NCBI RefSeq assembly: GCF_029201545.1
Contig: NZ_CP104007.1
Coordinates: forward strand, 496,001-560,000
Source of the DNA: Devosia sp. FJ2-5-3
GTDB taxonomy: Bacteria; Pseudomonadota; Alphaproteobacteria; Rhizobiales; Devosiaceae
Length of the DNA stretch: 64,000 nt
Reading direction: 5' to 3'
Below the pieces are notes generated by a model that worked only from the letters and a program-made list of their open reading frames with translations, did no database searches and had not been told where the DNA came from. The translations under genes were made by a program, and so were the position numbers. This document shows, in pieces, positions 17,191 to 26,138 of this stretch (positions are counted from its first letter, which is position 1; each line of letters starts with the position of its first letter).

Positions 17191-18147
17191 TCACGCTGCC
17201 CTGGCGGTCGCCAGGGCGTGCACGGTCTCCGCCACGGCCTGCTCGAAAGGCGTGGTAGCGTCGGGTCCGAGCATGGCATCGAGCCGCGGATCGACCAGCT
17301 CCATCTCGTTGTCCCACAGATAGCGCATGCGGAAGAGATCGCGCATCACCGGGTTGACGAGGCCCGCAGCGCGGATCATCCACCACGGGAAGGGCCTCAC
17401 CGAAAGCCGCCGACCGAGGCCCGCCTCTATGGCCGCCATGATCTGGCGGTGGGAAATCCAGTGGCCGGCAAAATGGAAGTTTTTGAACTTGCCCAGCGCC
17501 TGCCGCTTCTCGGCGAGGGTGACGAAAGCCCGACCGAGATCGGGCAGATAGGCCCATGAATGGCGCAGATCGAGCGCGCCGAGGTGATAGACGCGATCGC
17601 GGGCGAGATGCATCAGCATGGCCTGGCCGTACCAGTCGTCGGCATTGCCGCCGCCGTAGAAATCGCCCGCGCGCAGGATGAGGATTTGGAAGCCGGCTTT
17701 TTCCGCCGCCTCGGCGAGCATGGTTTCGAGCCGGATGCGGATCGTGCCGCGGGGCTGTTCGCCCTCCTGTCGGAGCGCGGGCGAGATGGTGCGGTCGGCG
17801 GCCCGATAATTGTAGATGGTGCCTGGGAAAATGAGGGTCTTGCCCGTGCCGGCCATGGCGTCGAGCACGACCTGCAGCTGGGCCTCGGCCCGGCCATTGC
17901 CCCATTGGTCATAGCGCAGGTGCAGGCCATGGACCACGACATCGGCATCGGCGATGGCGCGCCGGACAATGGCGAGGTCATTGGCGTCGCCGGCGATGAA
18001 TGTCGTGCCGGGGACGGGCTTGCGATTGGCGCGGCCAAGGCCGGTGACGGACCAGCCCGCCGCGGCGAAAGCGACCATGGCGGCGTGACCGAGATGACCG
18101 TTACTGCCGAGAATAGTGACTTTGGATCTGTCTGAGAATGAGGTCAT
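17191..18147 (-). CDS. NAD(P)-dependent epimerase/dehydratase-like protein
   Basis: 318 residues with an N-terminal Rossmann motif (VTILGSNGHLGHA; a GxxGxxG variant) and a short-chain-type active-site region with Tyr in TIYNYRAAD. Later features such as LRAGDFYGGG and PDLGRAF are shared with atypical SDR proteins that act as sensors or reductases. Substrate unknown. The start overlaps the end of the DUF4260 gene by 4 bp, so the two are co-translated. Confidence 0.85.
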   Translation of the reverse strand: MTSFSDRSKVTILGSNGHLGHAAMVAFAAAGWSVTGLGRANRKPVPGTTFIAGDANDLAIVRRAIADADVVVHGLHLRYDQWGNGRAEAQLQVVLDAMAGTGKTLIFPGTIYNYRAADRTISPALRQEGEQPRGTIRIRLETMLAEAAEKAGFQILILRAGDFYGGGNADDWYGQAMLMHLARDRVYHLGALDLRHSWAYLPDLGRAFVTLAEKRQALGKFKNFHFAGHWISHRQIMAAIEAGLGRRLSVRPFPWWMIRAAGLVNPVMRDLFRMRYLWDNEMELVDPRLDAMLGPDATTPFEQAVAETVHALATARAA

Positions 18148-18515
18148 CTTACCTGTCCGATGCGACCGAGATGGGTGATGGAAAAGCTGTCGGGAGATTT
18201 GAGGCCATAGCCGAGCATGCGGTCGAAGCCGGAATGGGCAAGGACCAGCGCCCCGACGCCGACCAGGGGCGGCATGGAGATCGCGATCCCGAGGGCCAGA
18301 AGGACGATGCCGAGGGCATAGATGTGCGCGCCATTGTAGAAGGCGGCGCCGTATCGCGGCCCGAGGAGATAGCCGAGGAAGGTGAGGTCGGGACTGAAGA
18401 AGACCAGCAGAGCCGCCCACCATTGGAGGCCTGAATCGGCGTGCCAGAACAGGGCGAGCCCCGCCAGAAAGACCAGTGCGCCCTCAATGCGCTGCGAGGT
18501 GACTGCGTATTGCAT
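18144..18515 (-). CDS. DUF4260 membrane protein
   Basis: 123 residues with four predicted helices, matching the DUF4260 pattern: ALFWHADSGLQWWAALLVFF, PDLTFLGYLLGPRYGA, AFYNGAHIYALGIVLLAL and AHSGFDRMLGYGLK. No function is known. First gene of a two-gene leftward operon with the epimerase, and divergent from a LysR regulator 87 bp away. Confidence 0.9.
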   Translation of the reverse strand: MQYAVTSQRIEGALVFLAGLALFWHADSGLQWWAALLVFFSPDLTFLGYLLGPRYGAAFYNGAHIYALGIVLLALGIAISMPPLVGVGALVLAHSGFDRMLGYGLKSPDSFSITHLGRIGQVR

Positions 18516-18575
18516 TTTTGTTCCCCTTGATTGCTGAAGCCTATAATCGACGCTACAGATGCGTATGGCGATTGA

Positions 18576-18585
18576 CTGAATTCAG
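18576..18585. promoter_or_regulatory. Palindrome ctgaattcag between DUF4260 and LysR genes
   Basis: A perfect 10-bp palindrome in the 87-bp divergent gap, closer to the LysR start. LysR sites are usually T-N11-A with dyad symmetry, which is not clearly met, so support is weak. Confidence 0.25.
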
Positions 18586-18602
18586 GTGTCGGGTATTCAA
18601 AT

Positions 18603-19517
18603 ATGAATGGGGAGCCGGATTGGGCGCTGTGGCGCAGCTTTGCGGGGGTCGTGGAGCAGGGCTCGCTCTCGGGCGCGGCGCGGGCGCTGGGTCTCAGCCA
18701 GCCGACGGTCGGACGCCATATCGAGACGCTCGAAGGCCAGCTCGGCCTAGCCCTCTTTGACCGGACGCTCGCCGGGCTCAAGCCCAATGAGGAGGCGCTG
18801 CGGCTTTATGAGCCGGTCAAGACCGCACAGGCGGCGTTGGCCGAAGCGACGATCCTGGCCCAGGGGGCGCAGCAGGCCATGGGCGGCACGGTGCGGCTGA
18901 CGGCCAGCGCCATGATTTCAAATTATGTGCTGCCGGGCGTATTGGTCAGCGTGCGGGCGCTCCATCCCTCCATCGCGCTTGAAATCGTCCCCTCCGATTC
19001 GGCCGAGAACCTGCTCATGCGCGAAGCCGATATTGCCCTGCGCATGTTCCGACCGACGCAATTGGAGCTCGTGACACGCCATATCGGCGATATTGCCATG
19101 GTGGCGGTGGCCCATGAGCGCTATCTGGCGCGCCGCGGCCGGCCGACCAGTCTTGCGGAATTATGGACCCATGACCTCATCGGGTTCGACCGCTCGGACG
19201 CCATTATCGCCCATGCCCGCAGCCTCGGCTTCGCCATCGGCCGGGACAATTTTCCGCTGCGTTCGGACAGCCAGACTCATTTGTGGGAATTGGTGCGCGC
19301 CGGGCTCGGCATCGGGTTCGGGCAGGAAAATCTGGCCCGCGCGACCCCCGGGCTGGTGGTGCTTCCGATCGCGCTCAAGGTGCCGCCCCTGCCGCTATGG
19401 CTGACCACGCACAGGGAGTTGTTCACCTCGCATCGGATTCGTGCCATCTATGATGCTGTCGCGGCGGGACTGAGCGACTATATCAAGAACAGTTCAACCT
19501 CCTCCGGGAGTCGTTAG
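18603..19517 (+). CDS. LysR family transcriptional regulator
   Basis: 304 residues. The N-terminal winged helix (residues about 8-65) contains SLSGAARALGLSQPTVGRHI, followed by the linker helix and the LysR substrate-binding domain (residues about 95-295: GTVRLTASAMISNYVLPGVL, then EADIALRMFRPTQ, and RAGLGIGFGQENLA). By the usual divergent arrangement it probably controls the DUF4260-epimerase operon; the inducer is unknown. The next gene begins 5 bp after its stop but belongs to a different, conserved cluster. Confidence 0.9.
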   Translation: MNGEPDWALWRSFAGVVEQGSLSGAARALGLSQPTVGRHIETLEGQLGLALFDRTLAGLKPNEEALRLYEPVKTAQAALAEATILAQGAQQAMGGTVRLTASAMISNYVLPGVLVSVRALHPSIALEIVPSDSAENLLMREADIALRMFRPTQLELVTRHIGDIAMVAVAHERYLARRGRPTSLAELWTHDLIGFDRSDAIIAHARSLGFAIGRDNFPLRSDSQTHLWELVRAGLGIGFGQENLARATPGLVVLPIALKVPPLPLWLTTHRELFTSHRIRAIYDAVAAGLSDYIKNSSTSSGSR

Positions 19518-19522
19518 GCGCT

Positions 19523-19729
19523 ATGCAAACACTTCTCAACATCGCCATTGCCCTCGCCCTTTTGTTCGTCGTCATCGTGCTCGGCATGGGACTTTGGAAC
19601 ATGCTCAAGGGCGGGCCGGGCAATACCAGCCAGAAACTCATGAGACTGCGCGTCATCGGGCAGGGCATCGCCCTGATCTTCCTGATGGGGGCGCTGTTCT
19701 TTTTCGGTAATGGTGGCGGCGGCAGCTAA
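19523..19729 (+). CDS. Twin-transmembrane HIG1-domain small protein
   Basis: 68 residues with two hydrophobic helices (NIAIALALLFVVIVLGMGLW and IGQGIALIFLMGALFFFG) joined by a short charged loop with QKLMRLRV, the HIG_1 (hypoxia-induced) motif. Mitochondrial HIG1 proteins bind respiratory complexes; bacterial members are unstudied, and many alphaproteobacteria carry one beside the cobalamin adenosyltransferase gene, as here. Confidence 0.88.
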   Translation: MQTLLNIAIALALLFVVIVLGMGLWNMLKGGPGNTSQKLMRLRVIGQGIALIFLMGALFFFGNGGGGS

Positions 19730-19774
19730 AGCCGTTCCCCACCCCCGTCATTCTCGTCAAGGCGCTCGTGCTCA

Positions 19775-20368
19775 ATGGTCAAAATCAACAAGATCTACAC
19801 GCGGACGGGAGACGATGGCACCACCGGGCTGGTGCGCGGGCCACGCCGCACCAAGCACGATCTGCGCATTGAAGCCTATGGCACGGTAGAAGAGGCCAAT
19901 GCCTTCATCGGCAATGCGCGGCTGGCCAGCACCACCATGCCCAAGGTGGACAATGTGCTGTCGCGTGTTCAGAACGATCTTTTCGATGTCGGCTCGGATC
20001 TGGCGACGCCCGGGGCCGATACGCCTGACGCCGAATACCCCTCGCTGCGGGTGCGGGCAGTGCAGACCGACTGGCTCGAAAAGCAGATCGATCATTTCAA
20101 CGCCGACATCAAGCCGCTGACGAGCTTCATCCTGCCCGGCGGCACGGCGCTGTCGGCGGCGCTTCATATCGCGCGCACGGTTACGCGGCGGGCCGAGCGC
20201 CTGGTTTCGGCGCTGGTCGAGGTGGAGCCGGACACGAGCAAGGAAGCCCTGCGCTATCTCAACCGGCTGTCGGATCTGCTCTTCGTGCTCGGACGCGTCG
20301 CCAATGCCAATGGCGAAAAGGACGTCTTGTGGGTGCCGGGCAATTATGGTGACGTCAACAAAGGCTGA
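19775..20368 (+). CDS. PduO-type ATP:cob(I)alamin adenosyltransferase
   Basis: 197 residues, a standard PduO length. Attaches the 5'-deoxyadenosyl group from ATP to cob(I)alamin to form coenzyme B12. The N-terminal nucleotide motif is YTRTGDDGTTGLV, then RIEAYGTVEEANAFIG, and the C-terminal active-site helices carry ILPGGTALSAALHIARTVTRRAER and RYLNRLSDLLFVLGR. Fits with cobS/cobT in the same window (cobalt insertion), showing a working cobalamin supply. Confidence 0.95.
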   Translation: MVKINKIYTRTGDDGTTGLVRGPRRTKHDLRIEAYGTVEEANAFIGNARLASTTMPKVDNVLSRVQNDLFDVGSDLATPGADTPDAEYPSLRVRAVQTDWLEKQIDHFNADIKPLTSFILPGGTALSAALHIARTVTRRAERLVSALVEVEPDTSKEALRYLNRLSDLLFVLGRVANANGEKDVLWVPGNYGDVNKG

Positions 20369-20400
20369 GCACCTTTCGGCCCCCGTGAGGAGAGGCCGAA

Positions 20401-21084
20401 TTGTTCCTGCCCCTGCATGATCTGAACCCGCACCGTCATGTCGATTTTCCCTATGTGACCTATGGGTTGATCGGGATCACGTTACTGGTCTTCCTCATCC
20501 AGTCCCTGCTGCCCCCGTCCGGCTTCGAGCGGGCGACGATCGAATTCGGCATGATCCCCATCGTGGTGCGGGATCTCTATCCCCAGCCGCTGCCCTGGCT
20601 GCCGGACTGGGCGACTTTGATCACCTACGCCTTCCTCCATGCAGACTGGCTGCACCTTCTGAGCAATATGCTGTTCCTCTGGGTGTTCGGGGACAATATC
20701 GAGGATGCGCTGGGGCATTTTCGGTTTCTGCTGTTTTACCTCGCCTGTGCCGTTCTGGCGGCGCTGGCGCATCTGGTGTTTAATTTCGACGGCAATGGGC
20801 CGCTGATCGGCGCCTCGGGCGCGGTCGCCGGGGTGATGGGCGCCTATATCCTGCTGTTTCCCCATGTGCGGGTGTTCGTGCTGGCGAAAATCGTCTGGTT
20901 CATCCCGCTGCCGGTGCCGGCCTTCTGGATGCTTGGCTTCTGGGTGGCCAGCCAGCTTTTCTATGCCCTCATCGGATCGAACGAGCCGGTGGCGTGGTGG
21001 GCGCATGTGGGGGGATTCGTGGCCGGGATTGGGCTGGCCACGGTGTTGCGGCGGCGGGGCGTGCCCTTGCTGGGTGGGCGATAG
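20401..21084 (+). CDS. Rhomboid family intramembrane serine protease
   Basis: 227 residues from a TTG start behind GAGGAGAGG. Cleaves membrane proteins inside the bilayer. About six helices, including HLLSNMLFLWVFGDNIED (the HxxxN oxyanion region), the catalytic Ser in GASGAVAGVMGAY and the catalytic His in WWAHVGGFVAGIG. The C-terminus ends shortly after the last helix. Substrates unknown. Confidence 0.94.
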   Translation: MFLPLHDLNPHRHVDFPYVTYGLIGITLLVFLIQSLLPPSGFERATIEFGMIPIVVRDLYPQPLPWLPDWATLITYAFLHADWLHLLSNMLFLWVFGDNIEDALGHFRFLLFYLACAVLAALAHLVFNFDGNGPLIGASGAVAGVMGAYILLFPHVRVFVLAKIVWFIPLPVPAFWMLGFWVASQLFYALIGSNEPVAWWAHVGGFVAGIGLATVLRRRGVPLLGGR

Positions 21085-21152
21085 AAGGGGGTTTGTTTAC
21101 CCTCGATCGGCTAGGCTCATCGCAGTTAGTATTGCGTTGGGACCAATAGCCG

Positions 21153-21335
21153 ATGGAAGCCGATCTCGCTTCGACCCTTATTGCTGCGCGCTCGAACATG
21201 ACGCAGCATTCCGTACAATTGGCGGTGGTCAAGAAGGCCCACGACATGCAGACGCAGCTGCTCGACATGCTGCTGCAGCCCGCCCAGGCGGTGTTGCCGC
21301 CCGGACAGGGCGGCAATGTGGACAAGACTGCTTGA
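21153..21335 (+). CDS. YjfB-like putative motility protein
   Basis: 60 residues. A single helical pattern (DLASTLIAARSNMTQHSVQL, then AVVKKAHDMQTQLLDMLL) fits the small PF14070 (YjfB_motility) family, named from flagellar neighbours in Bacillus; the role is not established. No flagellar genes lie in this window. Confidence 0.7.
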   Translation: MEADLASTLIAARSNMTQHSVQLAVVKKAHDMQTQLLDMLLQPAQAVLPPGQGGNVDKTA

Positions 21336-21465
21336 GTTTTTCGGTCTTTCGCCCAGGGGCGTGTCTGAGGGCGCAGCCATTGGCGCTTAGCGCTCATGGC
21401 CTTGTCTCCCGGAATCTTTCCACTGGAGCGATTGTGCCTCTGGCCGGCGGTAAGCCCCTCACCCT

Positions 21466-21566
21466 AGAGCATTTCACCGCGTCGTTGACGCGATGAAATC
21501 ACTCTAAGTCCTTGTTTTGTCGCGTTTCCGAACCGGAAAAGTGGTGTCCACTTTTCCTGGAAACGC
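21466..21566. repeat. Dispersed two-hairpin repeat, full copy
   Basis: Hairpin one: atttcaccgcgtc and gacgcgatgaaat (21471-21499). Hairpin two: gcgtttcc plus ggaaaagtgg pairing with ccacttttcc and ggaaacgc (21522-21566). This layout is common between genes in Rhizobiales. A truncated copy is at 52018. The 300 bp between the YjfB-like gene and tlpA hold this and the next repeat, and no gene. Confidence 0.7.
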
Positions 21567-21571
21567 TCCAA

Positions 21572-21594
21572 CCCTCTCCCCGGTGGGGCGAGGG
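21572..21594. repeat. Intergenic ccctctcccc repeat, copy 2
   Basis: Follows directly after the two-hairpin repeat. ccctctcccc with ggggcgaggg, then the gacttggccggtg tail shared in near-identical form with the copy near 34055. Confidence 0.5.
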
Positions 21595-21634
21595 GACTTG
21601 GCCGGTGTGCTCGGCCAAAAAGTGCCCGCCCAAA

Positions 21635-22297
21635 CTATCCCCGCAACCCGATCAGTGCCTCGATGACGGCGCGACCGTCCTTGCTGTGCCATTCGGCCGG
21701 GCCCTGCAGCACGGCAAGTTCGCAGCCTTCGGGATCGAGCAGCAGGGTTGCCGGCAGGCCCACCGCCACGGCTTCGCGCTTGAGCCTGTCGAAGGCGGCG
21801 AACGTGTTGTCGGCATAGAGCGGCAAATTCTTGAACTGACCCTCGTCCAGAAATTCCTGCGCCTTGGCGAGGCCGCCTTCGCCGATATCGAGGTTGATCG
21901 GCACCACCTGGAATTGATCCGAATTGTAATCGGTGGCGATCTCGTCGAGCGCCGGCATTTCCTCGCGGCAGGGGACACACCAGCTGGCCCAGAAATTGAC
22001 CAGCAACGATTTTCCGGAGAAATCGGCCAGAGTCATCTCTTTGCCGGTCTCGTCCTTGAACGCCATGTCGGCATAGCCACGGCCCTGTCCCGTCCCGTTG
22101 AGCGCGGCCAGTTCGCCTACCGCCGCGGCATCGACGATCTGGGCTGCTGCGACATTGGCGGGGCAGGAGTTGGCGGAGGCGGCATTGCCGAGATAAAACC
22201 ACGCCGCTATAGCTACGCCCATTCCGGCCAGACCCAGCCCCAGGACGAACGGCATATTGTTCCGACCGGCTGATTGGGTGGTGCTGGGTTTCGACAT
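21635..22297 (-). CDS. tlpA: TlpA-like thiol:disulfide oxidoreductase
   Basis: 220 residues from the ATG behind GGAGAAG. A membrane anchor ([20 protein letters not shown]) is followed by a periplasmic thioredoxin fold with the active site WASWCVPC and a cis-Pro loop (GLPATLLLD). Two extra Cys (NSCPAN, PEGCEL) may form a structural disulfide, as in TlpA. Reduces cytochrome-c maturation or copper-delivery proteins, with CcmI/ScoI as known partners elsewhere. Divergent from argH, as in many alphaproteobacteria. Confidence 0.9.
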   Translation of the reverse strand: MSKPSTTQSAGRNNMPFVLGLGLAGMGVAIAAWFYLGNAASANSCPANVAAAQIVDAAAVGELAALNGTGQGRGYADMAFKDETGKEMTLADFSGKSLLVNFWASWCVPCREEMPALDEIATDYNSDQFQVVPINLDIGEGGLAKAQEFLDEGQFKNLPLYADNTFAAFDRLKREAVAVGLPATLLLDPEGCELAVLQGPAEWHSKDGRAVIEALIGLRG

Positions 22298-22319
22298 GGA
22301 CTTCTCCGAAAGGTATCCG

Positions 22320-23768
22320 ATGAGCAACAAGATGTGGGGCGGACGCTTCGCTACCGGCCCCGACGCCATCATGGAAGAGATCAACGCTTCGATCGGATTT
22401 GATCAGCGCCTCTACCGCCAGGATATTGCCGGATCGAAGGCCCATGCGACAATGCTCGAAGCCACGGGCATTTTGACGCGAGAGGACCGCGACGCCATCC
22501 TCGCCGGTCTAGACGAGGTGCTCTCCGAAATCGAGAACGGCACGTTCACATTCTCGCGGGCCCTGGAAGACATTCATATGAATGTGGAAAGCCGGCTGCG
22601 CGAAAAGATCGGCGACGCTGCCGGGCGCCTGCATACGGCGCGCTCGCGCAACGACCAGGTGGCCACCGATTTCCGCCTCTATGTGCGCGACACCATCGAC
22701 ACGCTGGTGACCCAGATCGAAACGCTGCAGCTTGGCCTCGTGACCCGTGCCGAGGAGGAAGCCGAGACGATCCTGCCCGGCTTTACCCATTTGCAGAACG
22801 CCCAGCCGGTGACCTTTGGCCATCATCTGCTCGCCTATGTCGAAATGCTGGGCCGCGATGCCGGCCGCCTCGTCGATGCGCGCAAGCGGCTCAACGAAAA
22901 CCCGCTGGGCTCGGCCGCGCTCGCCGGCACGCCCTATCCGATCAATCGCGAGATGACGGCCGAGGCGCTGGGCTTTGACCGGCCGACCGCCAATTCGCTC
23001 GATGCGGTATCGGATCGCGATTTCATCCTCGAGACGCTTGCTGCCGCCTCGATCTGCGCCATGCATCTCAGCCGCCTTGCCGAGGAAATGGTGATCTGGT
23101 CGAGCGCCCAGTTCGGCTTCATCAAGCTTTCGGACAAGTTCACCACCGGCTCGTCGATCATGCCGCAAAAACGCAATCCGGACGCTGCCGAGCTGGTCCG
23201 CGCCAAGATCGGGCGGATCCTGGGGGCGCTGACCTCGCTGCTCGTGGTGATGAAGGGGCTGCCGCTCGCCTATTCCAAGGATATGCAGGAAGACAAGGAA
23301 GTCGCCTTCGACGCCCTCGACGCCCTGTCCCTCTCGCTCGCGGCCATGACCGGCATGGTCGCCGACATGGCTCCGAACCGCGAAAAAATGCATGCGTCGG
23401 CTTCCGCAGGCTTTTCGACGGCCACCGACGTGGCCGACTGGCTGGTGCGTGAGCTCAACATTCCGTTCCGCGACGCCCACCATATTACCGGGCAGGTCGT
23501 GGCGCTGGCCGAAGCCAAGAATTGCGGGCTCGAAGGCCTCACGATCGAGGATTTCAAGACCATCGACGAGCGCATCGACAGCCGCATTCACAAGGTTCTC
23601 ACCGTCGAAGCCTCGGTCGCGGCGCGAAAATCCTATGGCGGTACGGCGCCGGCCAATGTGTTTGCACAGGCGGCGCGCTGGAAAAGCCTGCTCACCGGCG
23701 AGGCTCACGAGCCGCGTGCCCTCAAGGGCAAGAAGCATGGTGGCCATGGCGATGGCGGGATCGAATAG
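22320..23768 (+). CDS. argH: Argininosuccinate lyase
   Basis: 482 residues, started at [10 protein letters not shown] behind AAAGG; the frame is open upstream. Splits argininosuccinate to arginine and fumarate, the last step of arginine synthesis. Motifs: the HMNVESRL segment, [15 protein letters not shown], and the superfamily signature [12 protein letters not shown] with the catalytic Ser loop. Heads the pair with lysA; argJ is elsewhere in the window. Confidence 0.97.
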   Translation: MSNKMWGGRFATGPDAIMEEINASIGFDQRLYRQDIAGSKAHATMLEATGILTREDRDAILAGLDEVLSEIENGTFTFSRALEDIHMNVESRLREKIGDAAGRLHTARSRNDQVATDFRLYVRDTIDTLVTQIETLQLGLVTRAEEEAETILPGFTHLQNAQPVTFGHHLLAYVEMLGRDAGRLVDARKRLNENPLGSAALAGTPYPINREMTAEALGFDRPTANSLDAVSDRDFILETLAAASICAMHLSRLAEEMVIWSSAQFGFIKLSDKFTTGSSIMPQKRNPDAAELVRAKIGRILGALTSLLVVMKGLPLAYSKDMQEDKEVAFDALDALSLSLAAMTGMVADMAPNREKMHASASAGFSTATDVADWLVRELNIPFRDAHHITGQVVALAEAKNCGLEGLTIEDFKTIDERIDSRIHKVLTVEASVAARKSYGGTAPANVFAQAARWKSLLTGEAHEPRALKGKKHGGHGDGGIE

Positions 23769-23926
23769 GGCGTTTGCCGCTCAATTCGAGCGCTAGAGCC
23801 ATTGAGAACGGGGCTGCCGCTTTTGCGGCGGCCCGCAAATAGATTTAACGCGGCCCCTTCTACTCGGGATCGGCCCGGCCTTTGCCGGGTGATATCTGGG
23901 GCGCTGGGCCAATCAGGGGCGAAAAA

Positions 23927-25186
23927 TTGGTCCACCATTTCAACCATCGCGACGGCGTGCTTTTTGCCGAGGACGTCAATGTCAACGAACTCGCCGAGAA
24001 GGTGGGGACGCCGTTTTACGTCTATTCCAGCGCTACGCTGCGCCGCCATGTGCGGGTGGTGCGCCAGGCCTTCGATGGCATTCCGATGCTGATGGCCTAT
24101 GCGATGAAGGCCAATTCCAATCAGGCCGTGCTCAAGCTCATGGCCTCGGAAGGCTGTGGCGCCGACGTGGTTTCGGGCGGCGAGCTACAGCGGGCACTGG
24201 CGGCTGGCATTCCGGCCGAGAAGATCGTGTTCTCGGGTGTGGCCAAGACCGTTGCTGAAATGCGGCAGGGGCTCCAGGCGGGGATCAAGTGCTTCAACGT
24301 CGAGAGCGAGCCGGAGCTGGAGCGCCTCTCCATGGTCGCTTCCGATCTGGGACTGACCGCGAAAGTCTCGGTGCGCATCAATCCCGATGTCGATGCGCGC
24401 ACCCATGCCAAGATATCGACCGGCAAGAGCGAGAACAAGTTCGGCATTTCCTATAAGCGCGCCCGTGAGGTTTATGCCCGGATCGCACAATTGCCCAATA
24501 TCGAGGCGGTGGGCGTCGATATGCATATCGGCAGTCAGATCACCGATCTCGAGCCGTTCGGCAATGCCTTCGGGCTGATGGCCGAACTGGTGACGGCGCT
24601 GCGGGCGGATGGGCACACCATTCATCACGTCGATATCGGGGGCGGTCTCGGCATCCCCTACAATGTCGACGAAGAAGCGCCGCCCCATCCGGAAGCCTAT
24701 GCCGCCGTCGTGCGCGACAGGGTCGGCCAGCTGGGTTGCTCGCTGGTGATCGAGCCGGGACGCCTGCTCGTGGGCAATGCCGGCATTCTCGTCACCAAGG
24801 TGGAATATGTGAAGGAGGGGCAGAGCAATTTCATCATCGTCGATGCGGCGATGAACGATCTCATCCGCCCCACGCTCTATGAGGCCCATCACGAGATCCA
24901 GCCGGTCAATCCGTCGAACCTGCCGCCGATCACGGGCGACATTGTCGGCCCGGTCTGCGAGACGGGCGACTACCTGGCCAAGGGACGCACCATTGCCGGG
25001 GTCAAGGAAGGGGATCTGCTGGCCGTGATGAGCGCCGGCGCTTATGGGGCGGTGATGGCGTCCACCTACAATTCGCGTCCGCTGATTCCAGAAGTGCTGG
25101 TGGATGGCGACCGCTGGCACGTCATCCGCCCGCGCAAGAGCATCGAGGAATTGCTGGCGCTGGATAGTGTGCCAGACTGGGTTTGA
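23927..25186 (+). CDS. lysA: Diaminopimelate decarboxylase
   Basis: 419 residues from a TTG start giving MVHHFNHRDG, the typical N-terminus, behind a GGGGCGA. Decarboxylates meso-diaminopimelate to lysine. PLP lysine in YAMKANSN, HIGSQI, the glycine loop GGGLGIPY, EPGRLLVGNAG, and the active-site CETGDYLA near the end. In related genomes a small lipoprotein gene often sits between argH and lysA; here the 158 bp hold none that I can find. Confidence 0.95.
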   Translation: MVHHFNHRDGVLFAEDVNVNELAEKVGTPFYVYSSATLRRHVRVVRQAFDGIPMLMAYAMKANSNQAVLKLMASEGCGADVVSGGELQRALAAGIPAEKIVFSGVAKTVAEMRQGLQAGIKCFNVESEPELERLSMVASDLGLTAKVSVRINPDVDARTHAKISTGKSENKFGISYKRAREVYARIAQLPNIEAVGVDMHIGSQITDLEPFGNAFGLMAELVTALRADGHTIHHVDIGGGLGIPYNVDEEAPPHPEAYAAVVRDRVGQLGCSLVIEPGRLLVGNAGILVTKVEYVKEGQSNFIIVDAAMNDLIRPTLYEAHHEIQPVNPSNLPPITGDIVGPVCETGDYLAKGRTIAGVKEGDLLAVMSAGAYGAVMASTYNSRPLIPEVLVDGDRWHVIRPRKSIEELLALDSVPDWV

Positions 25187-25217
25187 GCGCTTCCTGATCA
25201 CCGAAAACCCCCACCTA

Positions 25218-25240
25218 ACCTCCCTCTGATAGGGGGAGGA
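25218..25240. repeat. Intergenic cctccct hairpin repeat, copy 3
   Basis: cctccct and agggggagg around tgat, between the convergent lysA and gluQ genes; may double as a terminator. Confidence 0.45.
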
Positions 25241-25264
25241 ACCGATCGCGTGTGCGGGGCGGGG

Positions 25265-26110
25265 CTAAAACCCGAGCTGCCGGCGAACCTGCTCGGCGGT
25301 GGCACCCTGGGCGCGCAGGTCGGCGAGAGTTTGCGAGCCCTTTGACTTGCTCAGCTTCTGGCCGCTGTCATCGAGCAGCAGGCGGTGGAAGTGATAATAG
25401 GGCGTGGGCAGGCCCAAGAGCATCTGCAAGAGCACATGAATATCGGTCGCGGCCTCCATGTCGCGGCCGCGCGTGACATGGGTGACACCTTGCGCCGCAT
25501 CGTCAATGACGACGCTCAAATGGTAGCTCGTCGGAATGTCTTTCCTCTGCAGCACCACATCGCCCCAACGCTGCGGCCGGGCATAGCGGATTTGCGGTCG
25601 ATCCAGAATTGTCGGGCCGATTACCGAAAAGGAGAGCGAACGGGTCATCTCCAGCGCGGCCTCGACATCGAGGCGGAACTGGACGGGATCGCCGCGCTCG
25701 AGCCGCTCGATACGCTCGGCATTGGACAGGTGCCGGCAGGTCCCCGGATAAAGCGGCGCGCCTTCGGGATCGGGTTCGCTCGCATGGGCGGCGATGTCGG
25801 TGCGGCTGCAAAAGCAGGGATAGAGCAGATCCATGGCGCGTAGCCGATTGGCCGCGTCCATATAGATCTCGAACCGGTCCGACTGGTGCATGACCGGCTC
25901 GGGCCAGGAAAGGCCCAGCCAATGCAGATCCTCGAAGATGGCTGCGGTAAATTCGGGTTTACACCGGTTGGTGTCGATGTCCTCGATGCGTAAATGCGCA
26001 GTGCCCCCCAAAAGGTCGGCGGCGCGCCAGGTAATGAGCGCGGACAAGGCATGGCCGAGATGCAGGCGGCCATTGGGGCTTGGGGCGAAACGGAGAAGCG
26101 GTTTGGACAT
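25265..26110 (-). CDS. gluQ: Glutamyl-Q tRNA(Asp) synthetase
   Basis: 281 residues from the ATG behind GGGGAT. Attaches glutamate to the queuosine base of tRNA(Asp), not to the 3' end. Truncated GluRS: HIGH-like motif PSPNGRLHLGHAL, the zinc site of GluQ in PCFC and YPGTC, and KLSKSKGS; it lacks the anticodon-binding domain. Queuosine is the shared theme with the putative queuosine-precursor transporter (yhhQ) further right. The gap to the divergent alkA gene is only 28 bp. Confidence 0.94.
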   Translation of the reverse strand: MSKPLLRFAPSPNGRLHLGHALSALITWRAADLLGGTAHLRIEDIDTNRCKPEFTAAIFEDLHWLGLSWPEPVMHQSDRFEIYMDAANRLRAMDLLYPCFCSRTDIAAHASEPDPEGAPLYPGTCRHLSNAERIERLERGDPVQFRLDVEAALEMTRSLSFSVIGPTILDRPQIRYARPQRWGDVVLQRKDIPTSYHLSVVIDDAAQGVTHVTRGRDMEAATDIHVLLQMLLGLPTPYYHFHRLLLDDSGQKLSKSKGSQTLADLRAQGATAEQVRRQLGF

Positions 26111-26138
26111 AATTTTATCCCCTAGCATTGCAGGACCA

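Noticed and set aside
23802..24092. 96-residue frame after argH
   Set aside because: Overlaps the lysA start in another frame, with no lipobox or ribosome site.
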